From the IMG/VR virus record IMGVR_UViG_3300036826_000647, positions 1-25,382 of that record: DNA of 25,382 nucleotides; one strand, given 5' to 3'. Source of the DNA: a virus. The notes under the pieces are model-generated. The model ran no database searches, was not told where the DNA came from, and saw only the letters and a program-made list of their open reading frames with translations. Of this stretch, positions 1-7,746 are shown piece by piece (the first letter of the stretch is position 1; each line of letters begins with the position of its first letter). Position numbers and translations under genes: made by a program.

Positions 1-1
1 G

Positions 2-595
2 ACAAGTGGAATTGCTCCCTCTGTCACTTTAATTGATGATGGTCTGGGAAATTTGATATTACCAAATGATCCTGGTACTACTGCGGTTACAGGATTTGTA
101 TATAGAGGAACAGTTAACTATATTACTGGGGCTATAGATATTAATGCGACTGGTTTTGGACAAAATATCCCAACTGGAAATGCAATCAATGTGCAATATA
201 TACCATATGTAGCATCAAGGCCACAATCGATTGTGTTTTACCAAGATCAGATGTATTTGTACCCAATTCCAGATCAAGCTTATACAGTATCTTTTGAAGC
301 TTACAAATATCCTCTTCCATTCACAATAAATCCGGATGGTTCTTTTGATGGGACTGTGGATCCTCAATTACAAGAATGGTGGCAATTGCTTGCTTATGGT
401 GCTGCTGATAAGATATTTGCAGATAATGCTGACTTTGAAAATCTTCAGAAATTTAGACCACTTTTAGAAGAACAAATGAAGTTAGCATTGAGAAGGACAA
501 TTGTTCAGTATACAAGTGAAAGAACTGCAACTATTTATACCGAACAGTCAGGGTTTCCAGGGTATCCTTTTGGGAATCTATTCTCAGGTTTCTAA
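2..595 (+). CDS. Head-tail adaptor-like protein (5' partial)
   Basis: The frame is open from base 2, so the gene begins outside the window; a TTG at 53 is only an internal possible start. About 197 residues are visible. The protein looks like the adaptor (connector) proteins that sit under the portal in podoviruses such as SU10 and P22: a beta-rich first half containing a segment like RPQSIVFYQDQMYLYPIP, followed by a Trp-rich helical part (EWWQLLAYGAADKIF) and a charged helix ending in LEEQMKLALRR. The C-terminus is aromatic and Gly-rich. Its place upstream of a nozzle-like gene agrees with a head-tail junction role. This assignment rests on residue pattern and gene order only; another neck protein is possible. 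Its last 12 bases overlap the convergent 59-aa ORF. Confidence 0.55.
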   Translation, partial: TSGIAPSVTLIDDGLGNLILPNDPGTTAVTGFVYRGTVNYITGAIDINATGFGQNIPTGNAINVQYIPYVASRPQSIVFYQDQMYLYPIPDQAYTVSFEAYKYPLPFTINPDGSFDGTVDPQLQEWWQLLAYGAADKIFADNADFENLQKFRPLLEEQMKLALRRTIVQYTSERTATIYTEQSGFPGYPFGNLFSGF

Positions 596-763
596 ATTTT
601 CATCTGGAACTACTTCATTTGTAATAGGATGAATGTTGACTATTTTTCCATTCCTTTCGTAAACAAGATAGGTATTAGTTTCAATTGCAACTTTTCGTGC
701 TTTTTCACAGCCTCTTTCCCAAGCTTCGAGTGTTTCTTTAAAAATATATTCTTGGTTATCCAT
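584..763 (-). CDS. Small hypothetical protein, third gene of the hicAB cassette (59 aa)
   Basis: An ATG at 763 opens a 59-codon frame ending in TGA at 584-586. It begins MDNQEYIFKETLEAWERG and carries the central stretch NTYLVYERNGKIVNIHP. The N-terminal half is probably an amphipathic helix and the second half a short beta hairpin. It starts 12 bases after the hicB stop, on the same strand, with no clear SD, so it may be translated by coupling or re-initiation. Its 3' end overlaps the adaptor gene on the other strand. No family was recognised. Its position suggests it belongs to the toxin-antitoxin cassette or entered with it. Confidence 0.6.
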   Translation of the reverse strand: MDNQEYIFKETLEAWERGCEKARKVAIETNTYLVYERNGKIVNIHPITNEVVPDENLET

Positions 764-775
764 TGTGTAATTTTT

Positions 776-1102
776 TTAATTTCTGTGAATTTCTTTGCTG
801 ATTGCTTCGATTAATAATGTATTCAAACTAATTCCGCGATATTTAGCTTCTATTGCTGCTTCTTTATGAATTTCAGGGGGCAGTCTAAGCATAAGATTTC
901 CAGAGAAAGGCTTTTCGGGGGATTTTTTAATCTTTTCACAAAATTCTAGGTAATCATCGATGGAGTCCTTGAAAGCTTGTTCTAATTGATCAACACTATA
1001 ACCTTGAAAAGTGATTACATCTTTTAATCCAATTACTTCTCCGTGAAAAACCTTGGCTTCGTCATCATAAATAGCCGTTCCTTGATATCCTTTATACTTC
1101 AT
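776..1102 (-). CDS. hicB: HicB-family antitoxin
   Basis: The 108-aa protein has the HicB layout. A degraded RNase H-like fold occupies about residues 1-65 (GYQGTAIYDDEAKVFHGEV, then a helix VDQLEQAFKDSIDDYLEFC). A ribbon-helix-helix DNA-binding part lies at about 70-105 (GNLMLRLPPEIHKEAAIEA, then GISLNTLLIEAISKEI). By family knowledge the first domain binds and blocks HicA, and the second binds the operator upstream of hicA. The start codon overlaps the hicA stop (ATGA), with TGGAG seven bases upstream, so the two are translationally coupled. The toxin-first order is normal for hicAB. In a phage this pair could act in superinfection exclusion or genome maintenance; that role is inferred. Confidence 0.9.
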   Translation of the reverse strand: MKYKGYQGTAIYDDEAKVFHGEVIGLKDVITFQGYSVDQLEQAFKDSIDDYLEFCEKIKKSPEKPFSGNLMLRLPPEIHKEAAIEAKYRGISLNTLLIEAISKEIHRN

Positions 1103-1353
1103 AGTTTTACTCCAGCACTTACTAAAAATTTTCTCACCGAAATTAAAGCTCCCTTATCTGTTTCTTTTCTAGGGTGGGGTCGATGAAAAACTGCAACTTG
1201 ATCATTAAGGTATATTCTAACTCTGGATCCTCTTCCTTCTTCTACAATCGCCCCCAATCCAATAAATAAAGTCTCAATATCTTTCCATTTTATATTAGAT
1301 AAAATGGGTTCATGAAAAATGGCTTTAAGCGTTGAAAGATGCTTATTTCTCAT
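1099..1353 (-). CDS. hicA: HicA-family toxin
   Basis: The 84-aa protein starts at the ATG at 1353 (MRNKHLSTLKAIF). A longer frame exists from a TTG at 1389, but the M-x-x-KH-x-x-TL start is typical of this HicA subfamily and the promoter lies just upstream. The fold is double-stranded-RNA-binding-like: helix IKWKDIETLFIGLGA, strands EEGRGSRVRIYLND and QVAVFHRPHPRKETDKGAL, then helix VRKFLVSAGVKL. Well-studied HicA toxins cleave mRNA using a histidine just after a Gly-Ser. Here that place reads GSR, as I recall it does across this subfamily, with histidines instead in HRPHP. The gene overlaps hicB by 4 bases. There is no SD, and the -10 box is 7 bases upstream of the ATG. Confidence 0.9.
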   Translation of the reverse strand: MRNKHLSTLKAIFHEPILSNIKWKDIETLFIGLGAIVEEGRGSRVRIYLNDQVAVFHRPHPRKETDKGALISVRKFLVSAGVKL

Positions 1354-1357
1354 ATTT

Positions 1358-1389
1358 GGTATGATACTAAATAACGATACCAATGGCAA
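1358..1389 (-). promoter_or_regulatory. hicA promoter and putative HicB operator
   Basis: Reading the minus strand, TTGCCA (1389-1384), a 17-base spacer and TATCAT (1366-1361) form a strong sigma70-type promoter. Seven bases separate the -10 box from the hicA ATG, so the transcript is predicted to begin at or next to the start codon (leaderless). An inverted repeat, GGTAT (1358-1362) and ATACC (1377-1381) with a 14-base centre, overlaps the -10 box and spacer. It is a natural site for autorepression by the HicB ribbon-helix-helix domain. Confidence 0.65.
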
Positions 1390-1405
1390 TGATTTTATTA
1401 AAAAC

Positions 1406-1478
1406 TGCTGGTGAAAGGACTTGAACCCTCAACAATCCGATTACAAGTCGGGTACTCTACCAATTGAGTTACGCCAGC
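1406..1478 (-). tRNA. tRNA-Thr (anticodon TGT)
   Basis: The minus strand folds into a complete 73-nt cloverleaf. The acceptor is GCTGGCG with CACCAGC plus discriminator A; the D arm is ACTC/GAGT around AATTGGTA; the anticodon loop is CTTGTAA; the T arm is GAGGG/CCTTT around TTCAAGT. The anticodon TGT reads Thr ACA codons, which are frequent in the phage fibre genes. There are two C-A mismatches (position 6-67 in the acceptor and 27-43 at the base of the anticodon stem). The 3' CCA is not encoded. It lies 52 bases upstream of hicA on the same strand. Confidence 0.93.
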
Positions 1479-1498
1479 TTATAAATTAAAGTCTCGCT

Positions 1499-1526
1499 TT
1501 GCATCTATTTTATGTCATGTTATAAA
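1499..1526 (+). promoter_or_regulatory. Promoter for the tail gene block
   Basis: TTGCAT (1499-1504), a 16-base spacer and TATAAA (1521-1526) precede the gene at 1564, which has a good SD (AAAGGAAA). This would restart virion transcription after the minus-strand cassette. Confidence 0.5.
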
Positions 1527-1563
1527 TAAGAAAATATATAAAAATTTTTTTTAAAGGAAATTT

Positions 1564-2163
1564 ATGACCTATAATCCTGCAATTCCACAAGCTAATGATA
1601 TTATTGCACAGTCTCAATCGCAAATTCAAACAAACTTCTCTCAAGCAGACTTGATTTTTGATGTAAACCATGTAACTTTTGATGATGCGACAGCTGCTGA
1701 TCGGGGTAAACATAGACAAATTGATTTTACTAGGTTGGTTGCGGATCCAGGTAGTGATGCTACACAATTGGCTTTATATGAAAAGTTATCAGGAACAAGT
1801 TCTGAATTGTTTTTTCAAAGAGATAACGTTGCAACTGTTACCCAATTAACCGGTGGAGGAATCACAGCCGCCGCTTGGTGTCAGTTTAATGGTAATACAG
1901 CAGGAACAAACCCTCCCACTCAAGGATTTAACGTTACATCAGTTCAACGTGTATCAGCTGGAAGTTATGTATTAAATTATACGCGGAATTTTACCACTAC
2001 AACTTATGCCATTGTTGTTTTTCCTAGTTTCAATTCAACAGGAGTAACTGTTCAAATAGGTGTAAGAAATGCTGCTGATACTAGTTTTTTGATTAGAAAC
2101 GGTGCTGCTGTTGCAACTGACTCAGGTGATATCAACGTAGTAGTTTTTGGGATTTTAGCATGA
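1564..2163 (+). CDS. Short fibre-like or tail-tip virion protein (199 aa)
   Basis: The start is fixed by AAAGGAAA just upstream of the ATG. The N-terminal ~50 residues (PQANDIIAQSQSQIQTNFSQ, then NHVTFDD and GKHRQIDF) match a motif that I recall recurring at the N-terminus of phage virion and fibre proteins. The C-terminal ~100 residues are Thr/Val/Asn-rich and beta-like (SVQRVSAGSYVLNYTRNF), as in small receptor-binding or capping domains. The stop overlaps the nozzle gene start (ATGA), so the two are coupled. The gene is the first of a tight run of virion genes after the tRNA/hicAB cassette. The exact location in the particle is not known from the sequence. Confidence 0.6.
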   Translation: MTYNPAIPQANDIIAQSQSQIQTNFSQADLIFDVNHVTFDDATAADRGKHRQIDFTRLVADPGSDATQLALYEKLSGTSSELFFQRDNVATVTQLTGGGITAAAWCQFNGNTAGTNPPTQGFNVTSVQRVSAGSYVLNYTRNFTTTTYAIVVFPSFNSTGVTVQIGVRNAADTSFLIRNGAAVATDSGDINVVVFGILA

Positions 2164-4427
2164 GTTCTTCTTTTGCAATTGTTAATTTAAGAGATGGTAT
2201 TCGAAGAGATATTGAGCCATTTTTAATTAACAATGACTCTTTTCCTACACTTGAAAATGCATATCTTTTTAGAGGACGAATTCAACGCAGATCTTGTTTC
2301 ACATCTGTGGGTAATGATGGAAGATTGAAAGGTACAATTGGAGTAACAGCCGCTTCCCCGTTTGTTACGGTTTTATTGGATGGTACTTTTGCACCAGGAA
2401 TACCAGAGGCGGTTGCAAGTTTTAGGATTGGCAATGTAATTTTAACAGATCCAGGAGGAGCTTCTCCTGTCGCTTTAATTAGTACCGATCCATTGTATTC
2501 TGGAACGTTAGATAGAGCCACTGGGGCATTAACTATTAATCATCCGGTAATAGCTCCTACCGCTGTTATATATGTTCCTGGATTGCCTGTAATGGGGCTT
2601 AGAGTTCGTGAACAGGTTGCTCTAAATGATGAATTATTAATCGGGTTCGATACACGATATTCTTACTTATTCGACATTGGAACTAATGATTTCATTTTTC
2701 AAAACACATTTGCTCTGACATTAAATACATTTATTTGGACTGGAACGGATTCGGATCTTTTTTGGTCGGTAAATTATTTTCAAGCATTTTGGGCTACAAA
2801 TAATATTGCTGGTTTTCATGCTGCGGAAAATGCTTCATTAATAGCAGAAAGAGATGGAATAAGATGGTACGGAACTTTACCAGGACCTATTCCACCGGGA
2901 ACTTCAGCTACAGGATGGAGAAACTTTAATCCCCAACTCACAACAGGTCCTAATACTTTTTTAACGGGTGGTTTAATTATTCTTCCCTATAAAAATAGAC
3001 TAGTTGTCTTAAATACTTTAGAAGGAGCGAATTTAGGAGCTACTACACGTTTTCCACAAAGAGCTAGATGGTGTCAAAATGGAACTCCCTTTTATGGAGA
3101 TTTTCCTGATGGTTCTTCGGCCCAAGTAGATTCATGGAGAAGCGATGTAGTTGGTAAAGGGAGTTTTATCGATGCACCAACTGCCGAATCAATTGTTTCA
3201 GCAGAGTTTATTAAAGACACACTCATCGTATATTTCGAAAGATCAACTTGGCAACTTGTATATACAGGAAATGAGGTCCTTCCTTTCGTTTGGCAAAAGA
3301 TAAATACAGAACTTGGAACAGAATCTACTTTTAGTATAGTACCTTTTGATAGAGGTGTATTTGGAGTGGGAAATTATGGTATTATCACATGCGATTCTGT
3401 CAACGTTCAAAGAATTGATCAAAAGATACCGGATGAAGTTTTTCAAATTCAAAATAAAAATGACGGGGTCAAGAGAGTTTATGGCATTAGGGACTATAAT
3501 GCTCAGCTTGTTTATTGGACTTTTCCTGTTAATTCTGACGAAGACAATGAAGCTCCCTCCTATGAATTAACATTCCCCAATCAAGTTTTAGTATTTAATT
3601 ATCTAGATGGCTCTTGGGCGGAATTTGATGATTGCTTTACTTGCTTTGGATACTGGCAAAGATTTTCAGACATTACATGGGCACAATTAAATCGTACCTG
3701 GGAATCATCTAATTTTTCTTGGAACTCAGGAATTCTACAAGCAAGATATCCAGATGTAATTGCGGGGAATCAACGTGGATTTGTTGTGGTTTTTTCTCAA
3801 TTACAGCAACTAGGACAAAATTCACCAAGTCTTCCGATTAGTAACATTAATCCTGCAACTCGTTTAATAACCGCTCCTAATCATAATTTGGTGAATAATC
3901 AATATGTCTTGATCACAGGAGTTCAAGGTACAACTGGAATCAATAACGTTATCTATAAAGTTACACAGGCAACAGTAAATACGTTTATTTTAGATACAGG
4001 AACATTTGTTGGTGTTTACACCGGTGGTGGACTGATTACTCATATGCCGAATATTTTTATAGAAACAAAACAATTCAATCCTTTCTATGAAAAATCTGAC
4101 AGTGTAAGAGTAAACTATTTGGACATTTATATCGATCGTACAACAGATGGGGAATTTGTTTCCAATTTTTACACAAGCAGCAATGAATCAGTAGTTATTG
4201 AAAGTGATACAATTTTAACATCGCCCGAACCGAACCCATCATTTTCTTCTAATCAAACTAGAATCTGGCATCGTGTTTTTTCTAATGTATTTGGATCATT
4301 TTTCCAAAACGTATTTACGATGAACGATGTTCAAATGAGAGATTTAGATATCACAACATCTGATATCAAGATTCATGGTTTAATCTATCAGGTAAGCCCA
4401 GCTGGTAGGATTTCTTATGACATTTAA
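2160..4427 (+). CDS. Tail nozzle / tubular tail protein-like
   Basis: The 755-aa protein begins with a stretch (INNDSFPTLENAYLFRGRIQ, then RRSCFTSVG) like the start of podoviral nozzle or tail-tube B proteins, where each gene product lists itself as a ring around the DNA channel. A long beta-rich body follows, with repeated blade-like segments (FIKDTLIVYFERSTWQLVY, then GVFGVGNYGIITCDSVNVQR), consistent with the beta-propeller of T7 gp12-type nozzles. Its length is close to gp12 (about 794 aa). Residues about 560-625 form a separate insert (PATRLITAPNHNLVNNQYV, then LITGVQGTTGINN) resembling the FCCH domain that many phage structural proteins carry. The start is coupled to the upstream gene and the end overlaps the next gene by 11 bases. 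Confidence 0.6.
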   Translation: MSSSFAIVNLRDGIRRDIEPFLINNDSFPTLENAYLFRGRIQRRSCFTSVGNDGRLKGTIGVTAASPFVTVLLDGTFAPGIPEAVASFRIGNVILTDPGGASPVALISTDPLYSGTLDRATGALTINHPVIAPTAVIYVPGLPVMGLRVREQVALNDELLIGFDTRYSYLFDIGTNDFIFQNTFALTLNTFIWTGTDSDLFWSVNYFQAFWATNNIAGFHAAENASLIAERDGIRWYGTLPGPIPPGTSATGWRNFNPQLTTGPNTFLTGGLIILPYKNRLVVLNTLEGANLGATTRFPQRARWCQNGTPFYGDFPDGSSAQVDSWRSDVVGKGSFIDAPTAESIVSAEFIKDTLIVYFERSTWQLVYTGNEVLPFVWQKINTELGTESTFSIVPFDRGVFGVGNYGIITCDSVNVQRIDQKIPDEVFQIQNKNDGVKRVYGIRDYNAQLVYWTFPVNSDEDNEAPSYELTFPNQVLVFNYLDGSWAEFDDCFTCFGYWQRFSDITWAQLNRTWESSNFSWNSGILQARYPDVIAGNQRGFVVVFSQLQQLGQNSPSLPISNINPATRLITAPNHNLVNNQYVLITGVQGTTGINNVIYKVTQATVNTFILDTGTFVGVYTGGGLITHMPNIFIETKQFNPFYEKSDSVRVNYLDIYIDRTTDGEFVSNFYTSSNESVVIESDTILTSPEPNPSFSSNQTRIWHRVFSNVFGSFFQNVFTMNDVQMRDLDITTSDIKIHGLIYQVSPAGRISYDI

Positions 4428-4911
4428 TCCTGTAAATAGTCTTGGACCATTCATTGCAACAAGCACATTTTTCCCTGAAAATTTTGAAGAATTTAGAGTT
4501 AAATTTCTTGAGTTATATAGAGATTTAGCAAATACCGTTAATACTCGTGAAGTAGGTATCTTTGATTTGCAGGAATTTCTAACAGGTGAGCAGTGGTTCA
4601 CAGTCGGTAATCCACAAGTCAAAAGGAGAACATATCGTAAATCGTTTGTTTTAGCTGCAACAGTTGCTGGTGCGACTACTGTTATTCCTCATGGAATTAC
4701 AGGAGTAAATACCACGACTACTTTCACGCATATATATGGTACATGTCTTACAGCAGTTCCCGATAATAGACCGATTCCTTATGCCTCGGTTACGAATGTG
4801 AATCAACAAATCGAAATCAATGTAGATGCAACTAATATTAATGTGATTAATGGAACTGCGGCGCCAAATATCACGAGTGGGATTGTGGTATTGGAGTATT
4901 TGAAGAATTAA
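4417..4911 (+). CDS. Virion structural protein, fibre/needle-like (164 aa)
   Basis: An SD (TAGGA) lies six bases before the ATG, which sits inside the end of the nozzle gene. The N-terminal half is helical with the motif FEEFRVKFLELYRDLANTVN, followed by TREVGIFDLQEFLTGEQWF, a pattern I associate with phage tail-tip or fibre-attachment proteins. After an RRTYRK basic patch the rest is beta-rich (IPHGITGVNTTTTFTHIYG) and looks like a small receptor-type sandwich. The organisation parallels the 199-aa gene: helical anchor, then beta tip. It ends in a 4-base convergent overlap with the endonuclease-like gene. The precise role is unknown. Confidence 0.5.
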   Translation: MTFNPVNSLGPFIATSTFFPENFEEFRVKFLELYRDLANTVNTREVGIFDLQEFLTGEQWFTVGNPQVKRRTYRKSFVLAATVAGATTVIPHGITGVNTTTTFTHIYGTCLTAVPDNRPIPYASVTNVNQQIEINVDATNINVINGTAAPNITSGIVVLEYLKN

Positions 4912-6059
4912 TTTCTTATTCTTTTAATATTATTAATGCTATTTATTCTATATTTTATACAAGTCCAACTGACATTATATTTTTTTGCTATTTCTGAAAT
5001 AGTCATTTCAGATTTTAAACAATTCCTTATTTCATTATTCGAAATTCCTGAACGATCATAAAATTCTCGTTTTTTTATTCCAAATTTTTTAAAAAGATAA
5101 GAAATCGCATTTGATGATACTCCAAATTCATTTTTAATTTCCTCTAAAGAAGCACCCTCTTTATATATTTTTTTTATTTTATCAAGATCATTAGATGTCA
5201 AATTATTAATAAAATACCAAGTTTTTCGAGGCATTTCTAAAGCTTTCTTATATGATACATTATATTTTTTAACTCTCATTCTTAATCCAGATTTAGAAAT
5301 ATTTTTTTCCTCTCTTAATTCATTTAATTTTCTTTTTCTTCCATTATAACTAATATATATACCTTGTTTTTTGGCAATTGATGATCTAAATTCTTCATTA
5401 GTAATTATTATGCAATTTTCAGGATTAAACTGTTTTTTTCCTTCTTTTAATATAATGACTTTACTTTCTTCCCAATTATGGCTAATTGCCCATTCATACA
5501 TATTTCTTCCATCATTTCTCCATAAATCGCAAACATTATAACCTTTTTTACCAAATTTTTTATAACTTGGATGTTTTGGATTATAACATTTATGAATTAG
5601 CATTGAGCGACATTGATAAAAATTATTCTGTGATGTTGTTAAAAAGCTTTGTTTTGGATAAAGAGAAGGATTTACCCATTTGGATTTTAACTTTCGTCCT
5701 AAACAGCCACAACTCATTGAATGTCTTGGCCTTTTTAAAGAATTATCTGCGACTATTCTTTCTATTCCACATTCGCATCTGCAATGCCATTGGGTTTTCC
5801 CTCTTTTATCTGGAGGAGCTCTTCCTATTACAGTCCATCTATAAAAAATTTTTCCAGTTAAATCAATTATTCTGCGCTCTTTAGTACAATGCGTACATTC
5901 AAATAAAGATCCTTTTTTAAATCGTGTATTCCAACATTTAAAAATTCTTTGACAGTCGCATATACATTCCCATATCGTATGTCCAAATCTTTTTTCTATA
6001 AATTTTAGAACTACGGCTCTTCCAATTCTTTTATTAATCAGCTCTTCAAGGTTAATCAT
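4908..6059 (-). CDS. Free-standing homing-endonuclease-like protein with two zinc ribbons
   Basis: The 383-aa protein has two N-terminal zinc-ribbon-like units: C32, C34/C36, C55, C58, and C93, C95/C97, C117, C119 (WHCRCECG, then SCGC). The second follows LTGKIFYRWTVIG, a typical start of AP2/HNH-type phage endonucleases. Residues about 147-235 resemble the nuclease core usually written MxxRCYNP...YGGRGI.VC.RW (here KCYNPKHPSYKKFGKKGYNV, then CDLWR), ending FNPENCIIITNEEF. The C-terminal 130 residues carry three helix-turn-helix-like units (LEEIKNEFGVSSNAISYLF; ISEIAKKYNVSWTCIKYRI). It sits antisense between virion genes, is richer in Lys/Ile than they are, and has no strong SD. It is probably a mobile intron-less homing gene; whether it is still catalytic is uncertain. 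Confidence 0.65.
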   Translation of the reverse strand: MINLEELINKRIGRAVVLKFIEKRFGHTIWECICDCQRIFKCWNTRFKKGSLFECTHCTKERRIIDLTGKIFYRWTVIGRAPPDKRGKTQWHCRCECGIERIVADNSLKRPRHSMSCGCLGRKLKSKWVNPSLYPKQSFLTTSQNNFYQCRSMLIHKCYNPKHPSYKKFGKKGYNVCDLWRNDGRNMYEWAISHNWEESKVIILKEGKKQFNPENCIIITNEEFRSSIAKKQGIYISYNGRKRKLNELREEKNISKSGLRMRVKKYNVSYKKALEMPRKTWYFINNLTSNDLDKIKKIYKEGASLEEIKNEFGVSSNAISYLFKKFGIKKREFYDRSGISNNEIRNCLKSEMTISEIAKKYNVSWTCIKYRINSINNIKRIRN

Positions 6060-6144
6060 ATATATAAAAATTTTATAAGCTGTAGGTGATAAAATTTCCA
6101 GTTAAAATAATTTTTTGATACTCTGGAGAAAAAAGGATCAATTT

Positions 6145-6726
6145 ATGTCAGTTCCGGCAGGCTATGAAGCATTTTCTACTTTCAATCCACAACAAGCACA
6201 ATTATTTCAACAACTACTAGCTTCTCTTGGAGGGACTCAAGGATTGAATCAAAATCCTTTATTCCAAAGTGGCCAAACTTATCTTCAAAATCTTTTATCA
6301 GGCTCACCTGAAGCGTTTGAGCAATTTGAAAGACCTTTCAAGCGACAATTCGAAGAACAAACTATTCCAGCACTTGCTGAAAGATTTTCAAGTATGGGAG
6401 CTGGTGCACAAAGATCAGGTGCATTTCAACAAGCTCTTTCGCAGGCGGCAGCCGGACTTTCTGAAAACTTAGCTTCATTACGTGGACAATTACAATTAGG
6501 TGCAATACCTCAAGCTTTAGGTTTTGCCCAAGCTCCTTTTAATCAACTTCAATCACTTCTTGGAATGAATACAATGGGATTTACACCAAAACAGAAACCT
6601 TGGTGGCAAGAATTATTAACAGGCGCTGCTCCTGGAATTGGTCAAGCGGCAGGTTTGGGAGGATTAGCAGGACTTTCTAAAATCCCCGGATTAGGATTTT
6701 TACAAAATATGTTTGGTAAGGGATAA
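6145..6726 (+). CDS. Probable internal virion protein (193 aa)
   Basis: The ATG at 6145 (MSVPAGYEAFSTF) is chosen over the upstream in-frame ATG at 6115 because AAAAGGA lies seven bases before it. The protein is rich in Gln, Ala, Leu and Gly, helical in the middle (PALAERFSSMGAGAQRSGAF), and ends in a hydrophobic Gly-rich stretch (GQAAGLGGLAGLSKIPGLGF) that could insert in a membrane. Small Ala/Gln-rich proteins placed after the tail genes and before larger helical proteins are often ejection proteins in podoviruses. No family was recognised with certainty. The next gene follows after 3 bases. Confidence 0.5.
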   Translation: MSVPAGYEAFSTFNPQQAQLFQQLLASLGGTQGLNQNPLFQSGQTYLQNLLSGSPEAFEQFERPFKRQFEEQTIPALAERFSSMGAGAQRSGAFQQALSQAAAGLSENLASLRGQLQLGAIPQALGFAQAPFNQLQSLLGMNTMGFTPKQKPWWQELLTGAAPGIGQAAGLGGLAGLSKIPGLGFLQNMFGKG

Positions 6727-6729
6727 ATT

Positions 6730-7746
6730 ATGCCACAAGTACAAATATTAGAAGGTGTTCCAAGCTTTGGACAAAAATTAGGAAGAGGGTTGGGGAGTGG
6801 AATTAGCCAAGGATTGACTCAGTCTTTAGAAGAGTTTCATAAAAAAAGACAATTAGAATTAGAAACAAATAAATTTCAAAAACTTGGATATCCAGAGCCA
6901 CTTGCCCGTTTAGCTGCAGGTGCCACCGTAGGAGGTAAAACCGAAGTTCTTAAAGAAGTGTTAGATGAATTCAAACGAGGAAATCTAGGACAATTTCCAA
7001 TTAATAACCAAAATATTCAAGATACTCCTGAACGAGTGGAAGATAATGAAATTCAATCTGCAATTCAAAAATCTAGACTTCAAGATCAAGGATTAACGGC
7101 AAAAGAAAAAATAGCAAGATCAGCGGAAAGGTATAAAACAGGATTGCCCGTCTTTCAGGAAGCAGGAACAAAATTAAGAGGAATGAGTCGTGATAAAGAA
7201 CGTATTCAAATTTTAGATAACTTAAATGAATCTAAAAGGCTTCCTCATGATTTTGGAAGATTGAACGTTGATAAAGATGGAAATCTACACTTCGCTTTTG
7301 CAACTACTCCTGAAGCTCAAAGATTTGTAAAAACATTGAACGAATTTTCAGCCGGAGCTAAAGATACATTTGGTTCCCGTGTAACAAATTTTGACTTACA
7401 GCAATACCTTCAAAGATTTCCCACTCTTCTTAATTCTGAGGAAGGGAGAAGACAAATTTTGCAGCAAATGAAAATAGTAAACGATATTAATTCTATTTAT
7501 TATAAAAATTTGAAAAAAGTTTATGATTCTGCGGGTGGCGTAAGAAATATTGATTCAGATGTGGCTGAGTCTATAGCTGAAAAACGATCTGAAAACGAAA
7601 TTGATAAATTATCTAAAAAATTTGATACGATTGGTCAATTTACGACTCTTCCAGATCCTTCAAAAATGAAAGGAGCTACTTTTATTGATGATGAAACTGG
7701 AGAAAAATTAAGAAGCGACGGAAAAAATTGGATACCGGTAAACTAA
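6730..7746 (+). CDS. Probable internal virion (ejection) protein (338 aa)
   Basis: The protein is mainly helical and charged. It opens with a Gly-rich amphipathic segment (FGQKLGRGLGSGISQGLTQS), then helical stretches with many Lys/Glu/Gln, and a small C-terminal beta motif (GATFIDDETGEKLRSDGKNW) of the kind found at the ends of structural proteins. It is flanked directly by the 193-aa and 430-aa genes (spacing 3 and 0 bases), so the three probably form one translation unit. An ejection-protein role is inferred from composition and position. A scaffold or minor tail protein cannot be excluded. Confidence 0.45.
   Translation: MPQVQILEGVPSFGQKLGRGLGSGISQGLTQSLEEFHKKRQLELETNKFQKLGYPEPLARLAAGATVGGKTEVLKEVLDEFKRGNLGQFPINNQNIQDTPERVEDNEIQSAIQKSRLQDQGLTAKEKIARSAERYKTGLPVFQEAGTKLRGMSRDKERIQILDNLNESKRLPHDFGRLNVDKDGNLHFAFATTPEAQRFVKTLNEFSAGAKDTFGSRVTNFDLQQYLQRFPTLLNSEEGRRQILQQMKIVNDINSIYYKNLKKVYDSAGGVRNIDSDVAESIAEKRSENEIDKLSKKFDTIGQFTTLPDPSKMKGATFIDDETGEKLRSDGKNWIPVN

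Noticed and set aside
629-814. 61-aa plus-strand frame opposite the hicB-59-aa ORF region
   Set aside because: Cys/Phe-rich antisense reading; the minus-strand genes explain the region.
5486-5884. 132-aa plus-strand frame inside the endonuclease-like gene
   Set aside because: It is antisense to a gene with clear zinc-ribbon and HTH motifs, has no SD, and its Phe/Leu/Tyr-rich content is the reverse reading of Lys/Glu-rich codons.
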